Numbered from the stretch's first letter, positions 9,076 through 18,771 are shown. The stretch: 64,000 nucleotides of DNA from Treponema zioleckii (GCF_014737315.1 NZ_JPUF01000007.1:1-64000); one strand, 5' to 3'. Program-made: numbers and translations. The notes: generated by a model from the letters alone, not told the origin.

Positions 9076-9673
9076 ATGAAAAGAAAATTAATTTTTATTT
9101 CAGCTATTTTTTTCCTTGTGATTTCACGGACGATGGCTTCTCCTGCTGACGGCGGGGACGTGACTTTTTCGCCGGAGTGGCAAGATCACTCAGAGGTGTA
9201 TTTGATCTGGGGAACAATGTCTGTTATTCCGCCGCTGGTGGGACTTTTTGGTGCGATTGGCGGAGCTTTGAGCGGAGCGGACGACGTTAGCGGCGGCATG
9301 AGCGGCGTTATAGGCTTTGGAGCTGACACCTATCTTTTTGACTGGCTTTTTGTTGGTTTTGGCGGAACTTTCGAGCATTTTTCTATGAGCTACGATGACA
9401 AAGAAGCGTATTCAATCAATTTTTGGACGGCTCAAGCTCCGTGCGGGCTTGCAGTGGCACATCAAAAAACTTTATATTTATCACTCTCTAAGCGGCGGCG
9501 TTGGATATTTTGCCGGCGCAAAGAATCAAAGTTTTTCTAGCAACATGGTTTACATGTTCAATCTGAATTATTTGGGATTCAAGTTCCCGGTTTATAACAA
9601 TCTTCATGGTTTTTGTGAATTCAACATCGGTTCGGGGGCTTTTGCGTCGCTTGGGCTAAGCTACAAATTCTAA
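9076..9673 (+). pseudogene. Outer-membrane-type protein, frameshifted at T5
   Basis: A signal peptide (MKRKLIFISAIFFLVISRTMA) begins a glycine-rich, beta-rich protein. The first frame ends at 9540 after the reading becomes basic and non-native. The frame that continues the match enters near 9425 and ends with SGAFASLGLSYKF, a typical barrel C-terminus closing on Phe. Removing one T from the run at 9420-9424 joins them into a 198-residue protein. This may be an assembly error, a phase-variable tract or a true null allele. Confidence 0.65.
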
Positions 9674-9701
9674 AATTTTGTGAGGTAATAGAGGCATTTT
9701 G

Positions 9702-10298
9702 ATGAAAGAAAGGTTGAAGCTTTTATGGGATTTGTTTTCGGTTTTTTTTAAGATTGGAATCTGTACTTTTGGTGGCGGAATTGCGATGCTCCCGATTTTG
9801 CAGCGTGAACTTGCCGACAAACGTGGTTGGACCGACGAAAACGAACTTTTGGATTATTTTGCAATCGGGCAGAGCACTCCCGGAATTATTGCGGTTAATG
9901 TTGCGACGTTCATAGGATTTAAGAAAGCCGGTGTGGTCGGCGGGTGCGTCGCCACTTTTGGAATGGTTTTTCCGTCAATTATAATTATTACGCTGATTGC
10001 AATGTTCCTTTCAAATTTTGCGGATATTGTCTGGGTAAAAAAGGCGATGAGCGGAATCAACGTTGCGGTTGCGGCGATTCTTACAAGTGCTGTTTATAAG
10101 TTTGCAAAAAAATCCGTAAAAGGAATTTTTGGTCTCATCCTTCTTTTGGCATCTTTCGTCCTGATTTTTTTGTTCAATGTGAATACGATTTGGATTATCC
10201 TCGGAAGCGCGCTTTTGGGCGTTGTTATTGCTGCTTGCCGCGGAGATTTTAAAAAGTCCGCTGTCAAAAATCAAAATGAGACTTCGGAGGCAAAGTAA
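9702..10298 (+). CDS. Chromate transporter, first half (CHR family, short chain)
   Basis: Inner-membrane protein of 198 residues carrying the conserved CHR-domain start, FKIGICTFGGGIAMLPILQREL, and AIGQSTPGIIAVNVATFIG. About six hydrophobic segments follow. In two-gene CHR systems two homologous short chains form the transporter; chromate or a similar oxyanion is the family substrate, not proven here. ATG 9702 follows GAGG; a TTG one codon before is the alternative. The next gene starts 3 bases after this stop. Confidence 0.88.
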   Translation: MKERLKLLWDLFSVFFKIGICTFGGGIAMLPILQRELADKRGWTDENELLDYFAIGQSTPGIIAVNVATFIGFKKAGVVGGCVATFGMVFPSIIIITLIAMFLSNFADIVWVKKAMSGINVAVAAILTSAVYKFAKKSVKGIFGLILLLASFVLIFLFNVNTIWIILGSALLGVVIAACRGDFKKSAVKNQNETSEAK

Positions 10299-10300
10299 AA

Positions 10301-10921
10301 ATGACTGATTTTTTGATTTCTGAAATTCAGAGTCAGAGTGCGATGGGGCTTTTGTGTCTCGTTGCGGTTTTCTTTTATGTTGGACTTATTACGATTGGCG
10401 GCGGTCAGGTCGGAATCACGATTATGCAGCAAACTCTGGTAGAAAATTTTCATCTTCTGGGAAATTCTGATTTTTACAATATGGTCGCTATTTCGGAGTC
10501 AACTCCGGGGCCAATCGGAATAAACGTTGCGACCTACATTGGCACTGAGCTTTACGGTGTTTTTGGCGGATTCGTTTCGACTTTGGGCGAAGTTCTTCCG
10601 TCTTTAATCTGCATAATGATTATCGCAAAATTTTTTGGAAAGTTCGCTGAAAAAAAAGGCGTAAAGGCGGCTTTTTCAACGCTTCGTCCCGCGGTTTCGG
10701 GCGTTATTGCCGTTGCGGCTGCAAAAATCATAATTCTCGCGCTTTTTGCGTTCCTTCCTGGATTTGATTTGTACACGCCTTCAACCTGGCACGAAACATT
10801 CTACATCAGCGGAACGAGTTTTATGTTCTATCTTTTGTGCCTGTTAGTGCTTTTTAAGACCAAACTTCATCCCGTTTTTATAGTCCTCGGCGGTGCGGTC
10901 TTCGGCGTGCTTTTCTTTTAG
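10301..10921 (+). CDS. Chromate transporter, second half (CHR family, short chain)
   Basis: Partner of the preceding gene, 206 residues, with the CHR hallmarks GLITIGGGQVGITIMQQ and SESTPGPIGINVATYIG. It is a diverged paralogue of the first chain, and the inverted topology of the pair is what gives a working transporter in this family. Translation is probably coupled, since the ATG lies 3 bases after the previous stop. There is no sign of a linked regulator. Confidence 0.88.
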   Translation: MTDFLISEIQSQSAMGLLCLVAVFFYVGLITIGGGQVGITIMQQTLVENFHLLGNSDFYNMVAISESTPGPIGINVATYIGTELYGVFGGFVSTLGEVLPSLICIMIIAKFFGKFAEKKGVKAAFSTLRPAVSGVIAVAAAKIIILALFAFLPGFDLYTPSTWHETFYISGTSFMFYLLCLLVLFKTKLHPVFIVLGGAVFGVLFF

Positions 10922-10995
10922 CGAAGTCTTTGAAAGCTTAATCTCAGATTGAAGTTGGGACTAAGCTTTTTTTGCGAACAATTGCAATATTTTTA

Positions 10996-11588
10996 TCAAA
11001 ACTCAACAGCGTCAAGGGAAAACTGTACGGAATCCGCGTTAATTGTTACGGAGATTATCTCTGAAAAGTTTCGGTATATCTTTCCTTCTTCGAGACCGTT
11101 TGTCTTTTTTGCCACAAGAGAGCCGTGCATAGAAGGAGTTTCTGCAGAGTCTGTGATTTTTACCCGATGCAAATTATCTGTCTTAATTTTAGATTTTTCT
11201 ATTCCTAAACTTTCGGAATAGCTGTCTGTCTTTGGGGGGCCGAGATAAAAATAATCGTTAATTTTAAGAAAGAAAGATTCATACCAAGGTTCCACATATT
11301 CAATTGTATCAAGGGGAAAATCATCGATAATCGCAGTTTCGCCAGCTTTTACAACAGCAACAGAATCCTTTTTATTTGGAACAAAATTAAAGAAATCCTC
11401 CCATTCACCAGAGGCATTGGAACGGTTATTCAATCTAACTGCGGTTACTTTACAATCTGCACTAGACTTGTTTTCTATTGAAAAAGAAAAATTTCTTTTA
11501 TACGAATATTCAATTTCTTCATAAGGTGCAGGACAAGAAATAAAGATAAACGAAAAGAACGATAAAAAAATAAAATAGCAACTTTCAT
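10996..11588 (-). pseudogene. Lipoprotein gene frameshifted in its signal peptide
   Basis: The start (ATG 11588, MKVAILFF) and the body (SFIFISCPAPYEEIEYSY onward) are in different frames, separated by a run of seven A at 11564-11570 on the plus strand. One extra A would give a continuous 197-residue lipoprotein with lipobox FISC. The body shows no known domain. As written, only an internal ATG at 11433 gives an open product, and it lacks the signal peptide. Break versus phase switch versus sequencing error cannot be decided here. Confidence 0.6.
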
Positions 11589-11677
11589 AAGCGAAACAAT
11601 CCTTTTGTAATTATGGTGGCTCAGAAAACAATATTTTTCCGAGTTCGCCATAATCTTGAACGTAAGTATTTTACCTG

Positions 11678-12040
11678 CTAGTACAATCTACAGACTGTTT
11701 TTATATCAGTTTCAGAAAGCTCTGTATTATACCTTGTAGTTGAAAAGCCTTCATTCATATAAGTTTTATTTGGTTTTACTTTGATATTCGAGTAAAGCAT
11801 AATTGACTTAAAATCAAATTCACCTTCAAGTTTACTGTTTACTTTTTCCCAAAAACATGGATAATAACCTCTGATTTTACAGAATCCGATTCTGATTTTT
11901 TTTGATTCAAACCGAAAACCACTTATTTTTTTAGGTATTTTTTCATAATTAGACCCCGTTGACATATTTTCCAAAGATACAATATTTTTCAGCTCTTTTT
12001 TTAGTTTCTCATCATCAAGAACAAAAATAACGTTCTGTAA
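11678..12040 (-). pseudogene. Hypothetical protein fragment without a start
   Basis: An open frame of 120 codons that reads like protein (VLDDEKLKKELKNIVSLEN near its start) but has no ATG or Shine-Dalgarno before an upstream TAA at 12041-12043. An ATG-initiated version would begin at the internal Met near 11965. It is probably the 3' part of a decayed gene belonging to the small secreted-protein cluster on either side. Confidence 0.4.
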
Positions 12041-12183
12041 TTATTTTATGTGCTTTTCCTACTAACTGCAACAATACGCAATAAGAATGTCAGTATCATG
12101 GGCTAGTTTATAATGCGGAATCACTGGTGACTTTTGTGTTCCACGGCTTTACAGTTTTTGTTTTTCATTTTAAACTCGAAGCT

Positions 12184-12894
12184 ATGAGTACACATATCAA
12201 TGCGCCAGAGGGCGCAATCGCACCAAACATTCTTTTGCCGGGCGACCCGCTTCGTGCAAAATTTATTGCCGAAACTTTTTTTGAGAATCCAAAATGCTAC
12301 AACGAAGTTCGTGGAATGTACGGATTTACAGGAACGTACAAAGGTGTTCCGGTAAGCGTTCAGGGAACTGGAATGGGACAGCCTTCGCTTTCTATTTATG
12401 TTACCGAGCTTTTTAAATTCTACAACGTTCAGACTGCAATTCGCGTAGGAACTTGTGGAGCCGTAAACGCGGACACACAGCTTCGCGATACAATTATCGT
12501 AAATTCCGCTTGTTCTGATTCTTGCCTGTTGAACCAGCGTTTTGGAAACATGCATTATGCACCAACAGCAGACTTTAAGCTCGTAAAAACTGCCGACAGC
12601 ATTGCCGAAAAAATGGGAATCCGCTATCAGGTTGGCTCGGTAGCTTCTTCTGATTTCTTCTATGACAAGAATGAAAACTGGAAAAAATGGGCTGAGTACG
12701 GAGTTCTCGGAATCGAGATGGAAAGTGCAGAACTTTTGACACTCGCTGCTGAGTACAAACGAAAGGCCATGGCGATTATGACTGTTTCTGACCACATTTT
12801 GCTTGGCGGACAGACGACTGCCGAAGAACGCCAGACGACGTTCACGAACATGATTAAACTTGCTTTGGACACAATCGTAGCTCAAAACAAGTAG
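12184..12894 (+). CDS. deoD: Purine-nucleoside phosphorylase, DeoD type
   Basis: Phosphorolysis of purine nucleosides in salvage. The 236-residue product aligns along its length with DeoD, including MPGDPLRAK-like [37 protein letters not shown], the GIEMESAEL specificity loop and SDHI with the catalytic Asp. ATG 12184 gives the canonical N-terminus STHINAPEG; the frame is open further upstream without support. A TATAAT-like box sits at 12109-12114. The gene ends at a strong terminator. Confidence 0.96.
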   Translation: MSTHINAPEGAIAPNILLPGDPLRAKFIAETFFENPKCYNEVRGMYGFTGTYKGVPVSVQGTGMGQPSLSIYVTELFKFYNVQTAIRVGTCGAVNADTQLRDTIIVNSACSDSCLLNQRFGNMHYAPTADFKLVKTADSIAEKMGIRYQVGSVASSDFFYDKNENWKKWAEYGVLGIEMESAELLTLAAEYKRKAMAIMTVSDHILLGGQTTAEERQTTFTNMIKLALDTIVAQNK

Positions 12895-12925
12895 AAGGGA
12901 ACTTCGAAAAATTAAAACTTAAAAA

Positions 12926-12965
12926 AAACGGTTAGCTTAGACTATGCTCGGCAACCGTTTTTTTT
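12926..12965. terminator. Bidirectional terminator deoD/clc
   Basis: AAACGGTT (12926-12933) pairs with AACCGTTT (12953-12960) and is followed by a T-run. An A-run on the other side makes it usable for the convergent ClC gene. Confidence 0.85.
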
Positions 12966-14219
12966 CTAAAAGTCTTCAAGACTCTTTTGCTTTGAATAAA
13001 TCGATTTTCCAAAATTCAAGACTTTTGAGATTCCGCAAACGACAATCATGTACGGAAGGTAGTTTGCTCCGAAACACTCAACTCCAATAAAAATCGGGGC
13101 AAAAAGCGTGTTTGTCGCACTTCCGAACGCCGCCGAAAATCCCAGAGCCGCAACGAAAACTGAATCAAGCCCAAAGAAAGGCGCGACTATTGCACCTAGG
13201 TTCGCTCCAATCGAAAAAATCGGGGTAAGTTCGCCTCCCATAAATCCTGCCGAAAGCGTAAAAATCGTGAAGAGCATTTTTAAAATCCAGTCGTACCAAA
13301 AGACTTCTTGATTGTTGAGAGCCGCAATTGTAAGATTCGTTCCGAATCCGCTGTATTTTCCGTCAAGCAGAATAAAAAATGCGCTTAAAATTACGCCCGC
13401 GCTTACAGCACGCACATAACGGTTTGGCGCAACGTGCGAAAGAAATTTCTTTGTGTATTTTAACCCTTCCGCAAACAGAGTTCCTGCAAATCCAAAAATG
13501 AATCCCAAAGCGATTAGCTTTAAAATCAGAATCTGGTCGATTCCGACGACAGGCAGATATTTTATGCTGAAATTCCTAAGCCCAAAGTAGTGAGCTATAA
13601 AATACGACGTGAACGAGGCTATTACCGCAGGAAAAAGTGATTTGTACTTCATTTCCCCTGCGACAAGAACTTCTATCGCAAAAAAGCAGGCCGCGAACGG
13701 AGTTTGGAACAAGCCCGCAAAACCTGCCGCCATACCGATTATTATAAAAGTGTCTCTGCAATTTTCGAGTTTTAGCCTTGCTCCAAGTTGGTCTGTAATA
13801 GACGCGCCAATCTGAACCGCAACGCCTTCTCGCCCGGCGCTTCCGCCGCAAAGGTGGGTAAGCCAGCTGCCAATCATCATAAGCGGGGCGAGTCGTAACG
13901 GAATCGAATTTTTGTCCTCTGCCGCATCAAAAACAAGCCCCATGCCTTTTCGGCATTTACCGTTCAGCCCGAATTTTTCGAACATAAAAACTATCACAAG
14001 TCCTGCAATCGCAAGAAAAGGCATAAAATAAAGCGGATTTGCCGTCCTGAATTCTGTTACAAGCTCCAGTCCTTTGCCAAAAAACACTTCCGCAAGTGAG
14101 ACGATTGCTCCCAAAGGTAACGCCAGAATTGAGAGAAGAATCATCGAGCGGTATGATTTTACGCCAGTTACGACGTGGCTAAAAAAAACGGTGATAAAGC
14201 TTTTGTACGATTTTGGCAA
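12966..14219 (-). CDS. ClC-family anion channel/antiporter, fluoride-type features
   Basis: Membrane protein of 417 residues with the ClC helix pattern. Selectivity motifs deviate from canonical chloride transporters: GMGLV stands where GSGIP is usual, and GREGVAVQIG where GREGP is usual, while GGELTPIFSIG is conserved. Similar changes are known from the CLC-F fluoride/proton antiporters, so fluoride export is a reasonable inference. No fluoride riboswitch was seen. The start is TTG at 14219, with AGGAG six bases upstream overlapping the stop codon of the FNT gene, so the two are translationally coupled. Confidence 0.85.
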   Translation of the reverse strand: MPKSYKSFITVFFSHVVTGVKSYRSMILLSILALPLGAIVSLAEVFFGKGLELVTEFRTANPLYFMPFLAIAGLVIVFMFEKFGLNGKCRKGMGLVFDAAEDKNSIPLRLAPLMMIGSWLTHLCGGSAGREGVAVQIGASITDQLGARLKLENCRDTFIIIGMAAGFAGLFQTPFAACFFAIEVLVAGEMKYKSLFPAVIASFTSYFIAHYFGLRNFSIKYLPVVGIDQILILKLIALGFIFGFAGTLFAEGLKYTKKFLSHVAPNRYVRAVSAGVILSAFFILLDGKYSGFGTNLTIAALNNQEVFWYDWILKMLFTIFTLSAGFMGGELTPIFSIGANLGAIVAPFFGLDSVFVAALGFSAAFGSATNTLFAPIFIGVECFGANYLPYMIVVCGISKVLNFGKSIYSKQKSLEDF

Positions 14220-14228
14220 AATTTGCTC

Positions 14229-14921
14229 CTATTTGGTTTCGTCTTTCCAGGCACGGGTCAAAACTGGAACTGTGATTCCGCCGAGCGCATTGCCGAGGAC
14301 TGTTACGATTGTAAGAAGCGCGTTGTCAACGGAGAAGCATTTAAATGAGTCGAGACCAACTTTGAGTGTTGAAACGAACGGTTCCTGCGTTTCCGGCGAG
14401 AGAAGCTGGAAACCGAACGAAGCTCCGTTGTAGAAAGAATTTGCAATTGAGTGGTCGAATCCTGAGAAAATAAAAGTCGGCACAAATAGAAAACAACCGA
14501 TTTTGATTCCTTTTTTCCAAGTGTCAACTGCAAGGAACATCAAAAGTCCGCAGAACGCGCCTGAAATAAAAGTTTTTAAAAGCGGATTTGAAAGTTTTGG
14601 AACGTAAACGTTGAACGATTCAGCACCGATTTTTGGGTAAGTGTAAGCAATCACAATTCCGAGCACGAATGTTGAAAGCAAATTGAACGTTACGATTAAG
14701 AGCACGAGACGAATATATTTGAGGTCCGTGAATTTGTAGCCGATGTAGCCGACTTTTCCGGTGTAAAGGTTGAATCCGTAAACGCAGATTGTGAACAAAC
14801 CTGCAGAAAAGAGAATTGCTCCGAGCCAGGTGAGTCCCATGGTGCGGCAAGCCATGTAGACTGAGCCGCCAACTGTAATCATTAGTCCCGAAAGAATTGA
14901 AAGTTTGATGTCTTTAAGCAT
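14229..14921 (-). CDS. Formate/nitrite transporter (FNT) family channel
   Basis: A 230-residue membrane protein with six hydrophobic segments. FNT signatures are visible as SGAFCGLLMFLAVDTWKKG, SGFDHSIANSFYNG (the conserved central His in the H-S-I-A-N motif) and TVLGNALGG. The family conducts small monovalent anions such as formate, nitrite or hydrosulfide. It is the first gene of a two-gene unit with the ClC protein, suggesting the two handle related anions. Confidence 0.9.
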   Translation of the reverse strand: MLKDIKLSILSGLMITVGGSVYMACRTMGLTWLGAILFSAGLFTICVYGFNLYTGKVGYIGYKFTDLKYIRLVLLIVTFNLLSTFVLGIVIAYTYPKIGAESFNVYVPKLSNPLLKTFISGAFCGLLMFLAVDTWKKGIKIGCFLFVPTFIFSGFDHSIANSFYNGASFGFQLLSPETQEPFVSTLKVGLDSFKCFSVDNALLTIVTVLGNALGGITVPVLTRAWKDETK

Positions 14922-15039
14922 GATATTTCCTTCATTAACAAAAAAAATTGAATAAATTTTCGTTGCAGATTCTATCGTTTTTTACTATTTTTTACTAGCA
15001 CGGTCTGAAAAATGAAAAATGAAACTGGAAAATTGAATG

Positions 15040-15320
15040 TCAATCGGTGGTTGAGCATGGTCGAAACCGCAACTTGACACAGATGAACAGAGATAAACTC
15101 AGATGGGACACGGATGAATTAAAGCGACGGTGGTTGAGCGGAGTCGAAACCACAATTCGACACAGATAAATTAAAGAGTGAACACCTGCAAGTTGACCCA
15201 CCAGGGCGCGAGTTTTGGGAAACGCTAAAAGGATATTTTTTTTGGTCGGACAGTTTTACTTGTGCGTTTCCGAAAACTTGCGGGAAACGCACGCGTGGAC
15301 TTATATTTGCAAAGTGAACT
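15040..15320. repeat. Intergenic repeat block before manA end
   Basis: This gene-free stretch holds inverted copies of the GGTTGTGG unit (starting CGGTGGTTGAGC near 15045 and again near 15130), TGTGTC-type units and the GAAAACTTGCGGGAAACGCACG palindrome family (15265-15290). The rest of the spacer from 14922 shows nothing else recognisable. Confidence 0.6.
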
Positions 15321-15344
15321 TTCGGCGTTTCCGTTTTGTTTGTT

Positions 15345-16199
15345 TTAGAAAAGTGCAGATTCCGAAACTTCTTCTGCGTTCGGAAGAGAGATTCGCATCA
15401 GTTCAAGCTGACCTTCAAAAGTCACTTTGTCGCCCGGAAGAACGGCAAAAATCTGCTCAGGTTTTACAGGCTGCTTTTCGCAGGGCGTTCCGTCTGCATT
15501 CGTTCCGCGAATAGTTCCGCTTCCGCCGAGAACAAAAACCAGCTGCGCGTTGGTATGCTTTCGGACGAAGAACGAATAACCGCCTTTCACTTCGATTTTG
15601 TTTAAGTCAAAATATTTGCACGAAAAACCGTCCTTAAAGTCGCTGAATGATTTTATGGTTTTTGCGTCCTCGTCAAAATCATGAATTGCGGCAAATGCTT
15701 TTTCCACGTGAAGTTCCCGGCCTCTCTCCCAGTCGTAGAATCGGTATGTGATGTCGCAGTTCTGCTGCACTTCAAGAAGCCTTATGCCGCCGCAAATCGC
15801 GTGAACCATTCCCGACGGAATAAAAAGAAAATCACCTTTTTTTACTTTTACTTCGTTTAAAAGTTCGGGAAGTCTTTTTTCGCTGAGGGCTTTTTCGAAT
15901 TCACTTCTGTTAAACTTATTTTTTAATCCAAAAATGATTTTTGCATCCGGTTGTGCGTCCAGAATGTACCAGCATTCCGTTTTGCCGTTTGCTCCGCTGC
16001 CCTCAAGTTTTACGGCAGTTTCGTCGTCTGGATGCACTTGCACAGAAAGCGTATCGTTTGCCTGAATAACTTTTACGAGAAGAGGGTAGTCTTTAACGAG
16101 TTTTACGAAGTCTTCCTGCACAAGCGTTTTGTTTGTGGAAGCAATCCAGTCTTCGTAGCCCCAGATTTTTTCTGAATGAAGAGGAGTAAGGCTCTGCAT
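15345..16199 (-). CDS. manA: Mannose-6-phosphate isomerase, class I
   Basis: Interconverts mannose 6-phosphate and fructose 6-phosphate. The 284-residue cupin-type protein carries the zinc ligands in QVHPDDE, KTECWYI and the GMVHAICGG region, followed by LLEVQQNCDITYRFYDW. It is shorter than the E. coli enzyme, as usual for the short bacterial form. ATG 16199 lies two bases after the stop of the upstream nucleotidyltransferase, with GGAG 11 bases ahead, so the two are coupled and probably supply mannose nucleotide sugars. Confidence 0.93.
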   Translation of the reverse strand: MQSLTPLHSEKIWGYEDWIASTNKTLVQEDFVKLVKDYPLLVKVIQANDTLSVQVHPDDETAVKLEGSGANGKTECWYILDAQPDAKIIFGLKNKFNRSEFEKALSEKRLPELLNEVKVKKGDFLFIPSGMVHAICGGIRLLEVQQNCDITYRFYDWERGRELHVEKAFAAIHDFDEDAKTIKSFSDFKDGFSCKYFDLNKIEVKGGYSFFVRKHTNAQLVFVLGGSGTIRGTNADGTPCEKQPVKPEQIFAVLPGDKVTFEGQLELMRISLPNAEEVSESALF

Positions 16200-16201
16200 T
16201 G

Positions 16202-17134
16202 TTAGTTGCGCTCCCAAAGTTTTTCTGGATAGTAGCCAGAAGCGATTTTTTGAGCGATTGCGTCTTTTACAATCTGCTTGTCTTCTGGGTAAGTCATGCC
16301 GAACCAGCTTTCCTCGCTGGTGAACACTTTGATTTTTCCTTCGCCGTATTTGATTATGTCGCTTGCGGCAACTGGCAAAAGTGCCTCGGCTTTTGGAAGT
16401 TCAAGAGAAGTTTCTTTAAAGCCGTCCCAGTATTTTTCAAAGCGTTCGAATGCTTTTGGCGAGAATCCAAAGAGATTCATGCTGACGGTCTCGTTGCCCG
16501 AAAGTTTGTAGATTTTGCCGTTAAGTTCGCTTTCGATTTCGTTTCCGCTAAAATTTTCGCCAGTGTAGTAGATTTTTGTGTTCTCGGTGATTGATTTTAG
16601 GTATCCGTTTTCTGTTTCTGCAACACCGCGGCTTACAGAACCGTTCCGGCTCATTGTTTTTCCGAGGACGTAGCCGACCATTGCGTGCTCAGTGCAGTCG
16701 TTGTTAATAGAAGAAAGATACTTTCCGAGCGTTTCGATTCCGTTAAGCCCGTAGTAGTCGTCTGCGTTGATTACTGCGAACGGTTCGTGGATTTTGTCTT
16801 TTGCGCAAAGAACTGCGTGAATCGTCCCCCACGGCTTTTTGCGGTCTGCTTTTTTTGCTTTTTCAAGTTCTGCGGCCGTTAAAAGTGCTTCTGGTGTTTG
16901 GAAGACGTATTCTGCGTCGAAGTTTTTTGCAACGCGGTCAAAAAGGCGTTCCCTAAAGTCTTTTTCAATGTCTTTGCGGATTATGTAGACTACTTTGCCG
17001 AATCCTGAGCGTTTTGCGTCGAATGTTGAAAAGTCAAGGAGGCATTCTCCGTTTTTTCCTACGGCGTCAATTTGTTTTACGCCGCCGTAGCGGCTTCCCA
17101 TGCCAGCAGCAAGAACTAAAAGTGTAGGTTTCAT
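16202..17134 (-). CDS. Sugar-phosphate nucleotidyltransferase
   Basis: A 310-residue cytoplasmic NTP-transferase with the signature LVLAAGMGSRYGGVKQ near the N-terminus and AVINADDYYG as the metal-binding DxD region. It lies directly upstream of manA, so a mannose-1-phosphate or related sugar is a plausible substrate, but the base and sugar are not determined. GGAG seven bases before the ATG at 17134 decides the start; 21 upstream in-frame codons read like repeat DNA. The C-terminal EKLWERN runs to two bases before manA. Confidence 0.87.
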   Translation of the reverse strand: MKPTLLVLAAGMGSRYGGVKQIDAVGKNGECLLDFSTFDAKRSGFGKVVYIIRKDIEKDFRERLFDRVAKNFDAEYVFQTPEALLTAAELEKAKKADRKKPWGTIHAVLCAKDKIHEPFAVINADDYYGLNGIETLGKYLSSINNDCTEHAMVGYVLGKTMSRNGSVSRGVAETENGYLKSITENTKIYYTGENFSGNEIESELNGKIYKLSGNETVSMNLFGFSPKAFERFEKYWDGFKETSLELPKAEALLPVAASDIIKYGEGKIKVFTSEESWFGMTYPEDKQIVKDAIAQKIASGYYPEKLWERN

Positions 17135-17168
17135 TATTTTCTCCAAGTTTAATAATTTTGATAAAGGC

Positions 17169-17354
17169 TGATTTGAATGGTCGGAAAAGAATCGCACAAG
17201 AGCAAACCTAGCCCAGATTGTAGTGGTTGCGTAGCAAAACCGCGTAGCGGTTCGGAGGCGAAGGCCGTAGCCACGAAAAGCTGGGAATTGTCAGTGAATG
17301 AGTGGCGCGGAAAATCGCACGCGTGTTCCCAAAGCCGAATTTGCTCCGAATTTT
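17169..17354 (+). repeat. REP-like structured element, copy 1
   Basis: Positions 17209-17288 are identical over 80 bases to 22748-22827, and similarity continues on both sides (AATCGCACAAGA before, GCCGAATTTGCTCCGAAT after). The core folds: CCCAG with CTGGG closes it, GTGG with CCAC lies inside, and ACCGC-GTA-GCGGT forms an inner hairpin. It has no coding capacity of note. It is likely a REP/RAYT-type or structured-RNA repeat. Confidence 0.7.
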
Positions 17355-17390
17355 GCTTTTGCAAACGATTTTAAATCATAACATCAGTTT

Positions 17391-17836
17391 TTAGAAAATT
17401 CAAATGGGGCGTGATTATGTGTCAGCTCAGGGCTTGCCGGTGAAAAAGAGGGGCTGGCGGTGCTCGTTGTGGCAGACGCGAGAAGTTAAACGATGCTTTC
17501 TAGAATGAATTCCGGCATTCCGCGAAACGTGGACAGGCAGTTTACAAATCGTTTTAGGATTTACTCTCAGGTTCATTTTACGGAAAATAATTTTGAATGA
17601 AAACAGAAATTTAAAATCCTGAATGGGGGACTAATATGGAAGATGATTTTTTTTGTTTGGCCCGGTCTGATTCCTCGGAACAGTAAATGTCTGCGTTTTT
17701 TTCTGGATTCACAAAAAAACTGAACAATCTTTGGGAATTCTCCGTTATATTTTCCGGGGAAAAGCTGATTTTTGGGGCTTTCTGTAAATCGCGATTTTGG
17801 GGAAGATGCAGGTAAGTTTTTTTTTCAGCAGTGGCA
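17391..17836. other. Gene-poor stretch with decayed paralogue sequence
   Basis: No intact gene. On the minus strand, 17690-17790 reads ISFSPEN then QRLFS, echoing the 3' part of the fragment at 18331-18534. The palindrome AAATCGCGATTT lies at 17786-17797, within an inverted degenerate copy of the CTTCCCC element. The region looks like the decayed end of a duplicated gene. Confidence 0.45.
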
Positions 17837-18334
17837 TTACTTTATAATCTGTATCGGTTCCAGTTCTACTCCATTGCAATTCGCGGTTAGAAAAACAGAG
17901 GTTTTGTTCAGAAAATTATTTCTTCTTACGATTATAAAAAAGCGATTTTTGGTAAAATCATTTGTGCAAGTATACGCTCGAGATATTTCGACTTCTGAGT
18001 TAAAAACAAACCGCTTTGCATCGTGATATGTTTTGATATTTTCCAAACTGTATATAAGGGCATAATTTTCCTTAATCCTGCTGTCTTCTCTCTCAAAGAA
18101 AGAATTAATTATCTTTCGTCTGCAAAACTGATATTTTATTAGATTAAAAACATTGTCATCAACTTTGTCATAATAATGAATCAATTCACTCAACAAAGGA
18201 TAATCAATTTCGTAGCGCTGCTCTTTGTATCCTTTATTTGACAAGGCAAAGATACAAAAAAACAGAGCAAGTAGAGTTATTAAAATCACTGCAAAAATGC
18301 AAACGTTCCTCTTTGAAAAAAAATTCTTCATCAT
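17837..18334 (-). CDS. Hypothetical membrane-anchored protein
   Basis: A 165-residue protein with a single N-terminal membrane segment (about residues 10-32, VCIFAVILITLLALFFCIFAL) and a charged extracytoplasmic part. No domain is recognised. Its last residues, TANCNGVELEPIQIIK, match a partial copy encoded just upstream, where the similar segment continues into FSPEN and QRLFSIHF. The present C-terminus therefore looks truncated by mutation. The start overlaps the stop of the preceding fragment by four bases. Confidence 0.5.
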   Translation of the reverse strand: MMKNFFSKRNVCIFAVILITLLALFFCIFALSNKGYKEQRYEIDYPLLSELIHYYDKVDDNVFNLIKYQFCRRKIINSFFEREDSRIKENYALIYSLENIKTYHDAKRFVFNSEVEISRAYTCTNDFTKNRFFIIVRRNNFLNKTSVFLTANCNGVELEPIQIIK

Positions 18335-18534
18335 TTTTGAATATCCTCTAGCACATTAGTTTTATTATAAAATGAATACTGAATAATCTTTGGAAATCCT
18401 CCGTATTTATATTTTCCGGGGAAAAGTGGATTTTTTGTACTTCCAATTCTACTCCATTGCAATTCGCAGGTGCTTTTTCCTGTAAAATTCTCCTTGATTG
18501 TCCAATAGTAAAACCTGAGAGGGGAGCATTTCAA
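18331..18534 (-). pseudogene. Partial duplicate of the downstream membrane protein
   Basis: One frame gives a 67-codon reading frame, but another reads GQSRRILQEKAPANCNGVELEVQK and onward to QRLFSIHF. This matches the C-terminal part of the adjacent protein better. About 25 bases (CTCCATTGCAATTCGC and surroundings, on the plus strand) are shared with 17866-17890. I take it as the 3' remnant of a paralogue, not a working gene. Confidence 0.4.
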
Positions 18535-18770
18535 TAGAACTAACCTTAAAACTTTCTATAATCCAGCTTGAAAATATTGTCCTGTGCGATATAAATTCCT
18601 GTGCGGGAGCGGAGGTTCAACACTCAGTATTTTCGCGAATTTTTAGGAAATGCAGCGATTCCTTTTCGGAATACAGAAATGTAAAAGAATATTGTTATAA
18701 ACTTGATAAAGATTTTGACGAACACGTTTTTACGCTTCAAGATTTTATTACTTTTTCTTTGGGGGAATAG
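18519..18770 (+). pseudogene. C-terminal gene remnant upstream of a lipoprotein
   Basis: An 83-codon open frame lacking a start codon. Only its second half reads like protein (CYKLDKDFDEHVFTLQDFITF, then SLGE and a stop). It ends one base before the lipoprotein ATG at 18772. The 5' half overlaps the antisense of the 18331-18534 fragment. It is probably the tail of a gene lost by rearrangement. Confidence 0.3.
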
Positions 18771-18771
18771 A

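Noticed and set aside
14922-15039. Fluoride riboswitch ahead of the FNT/ClC pair
   Set aside because: I looked for the GGxGATGG and CTCCC blocks and their pseudoknot, but none is convincing here.
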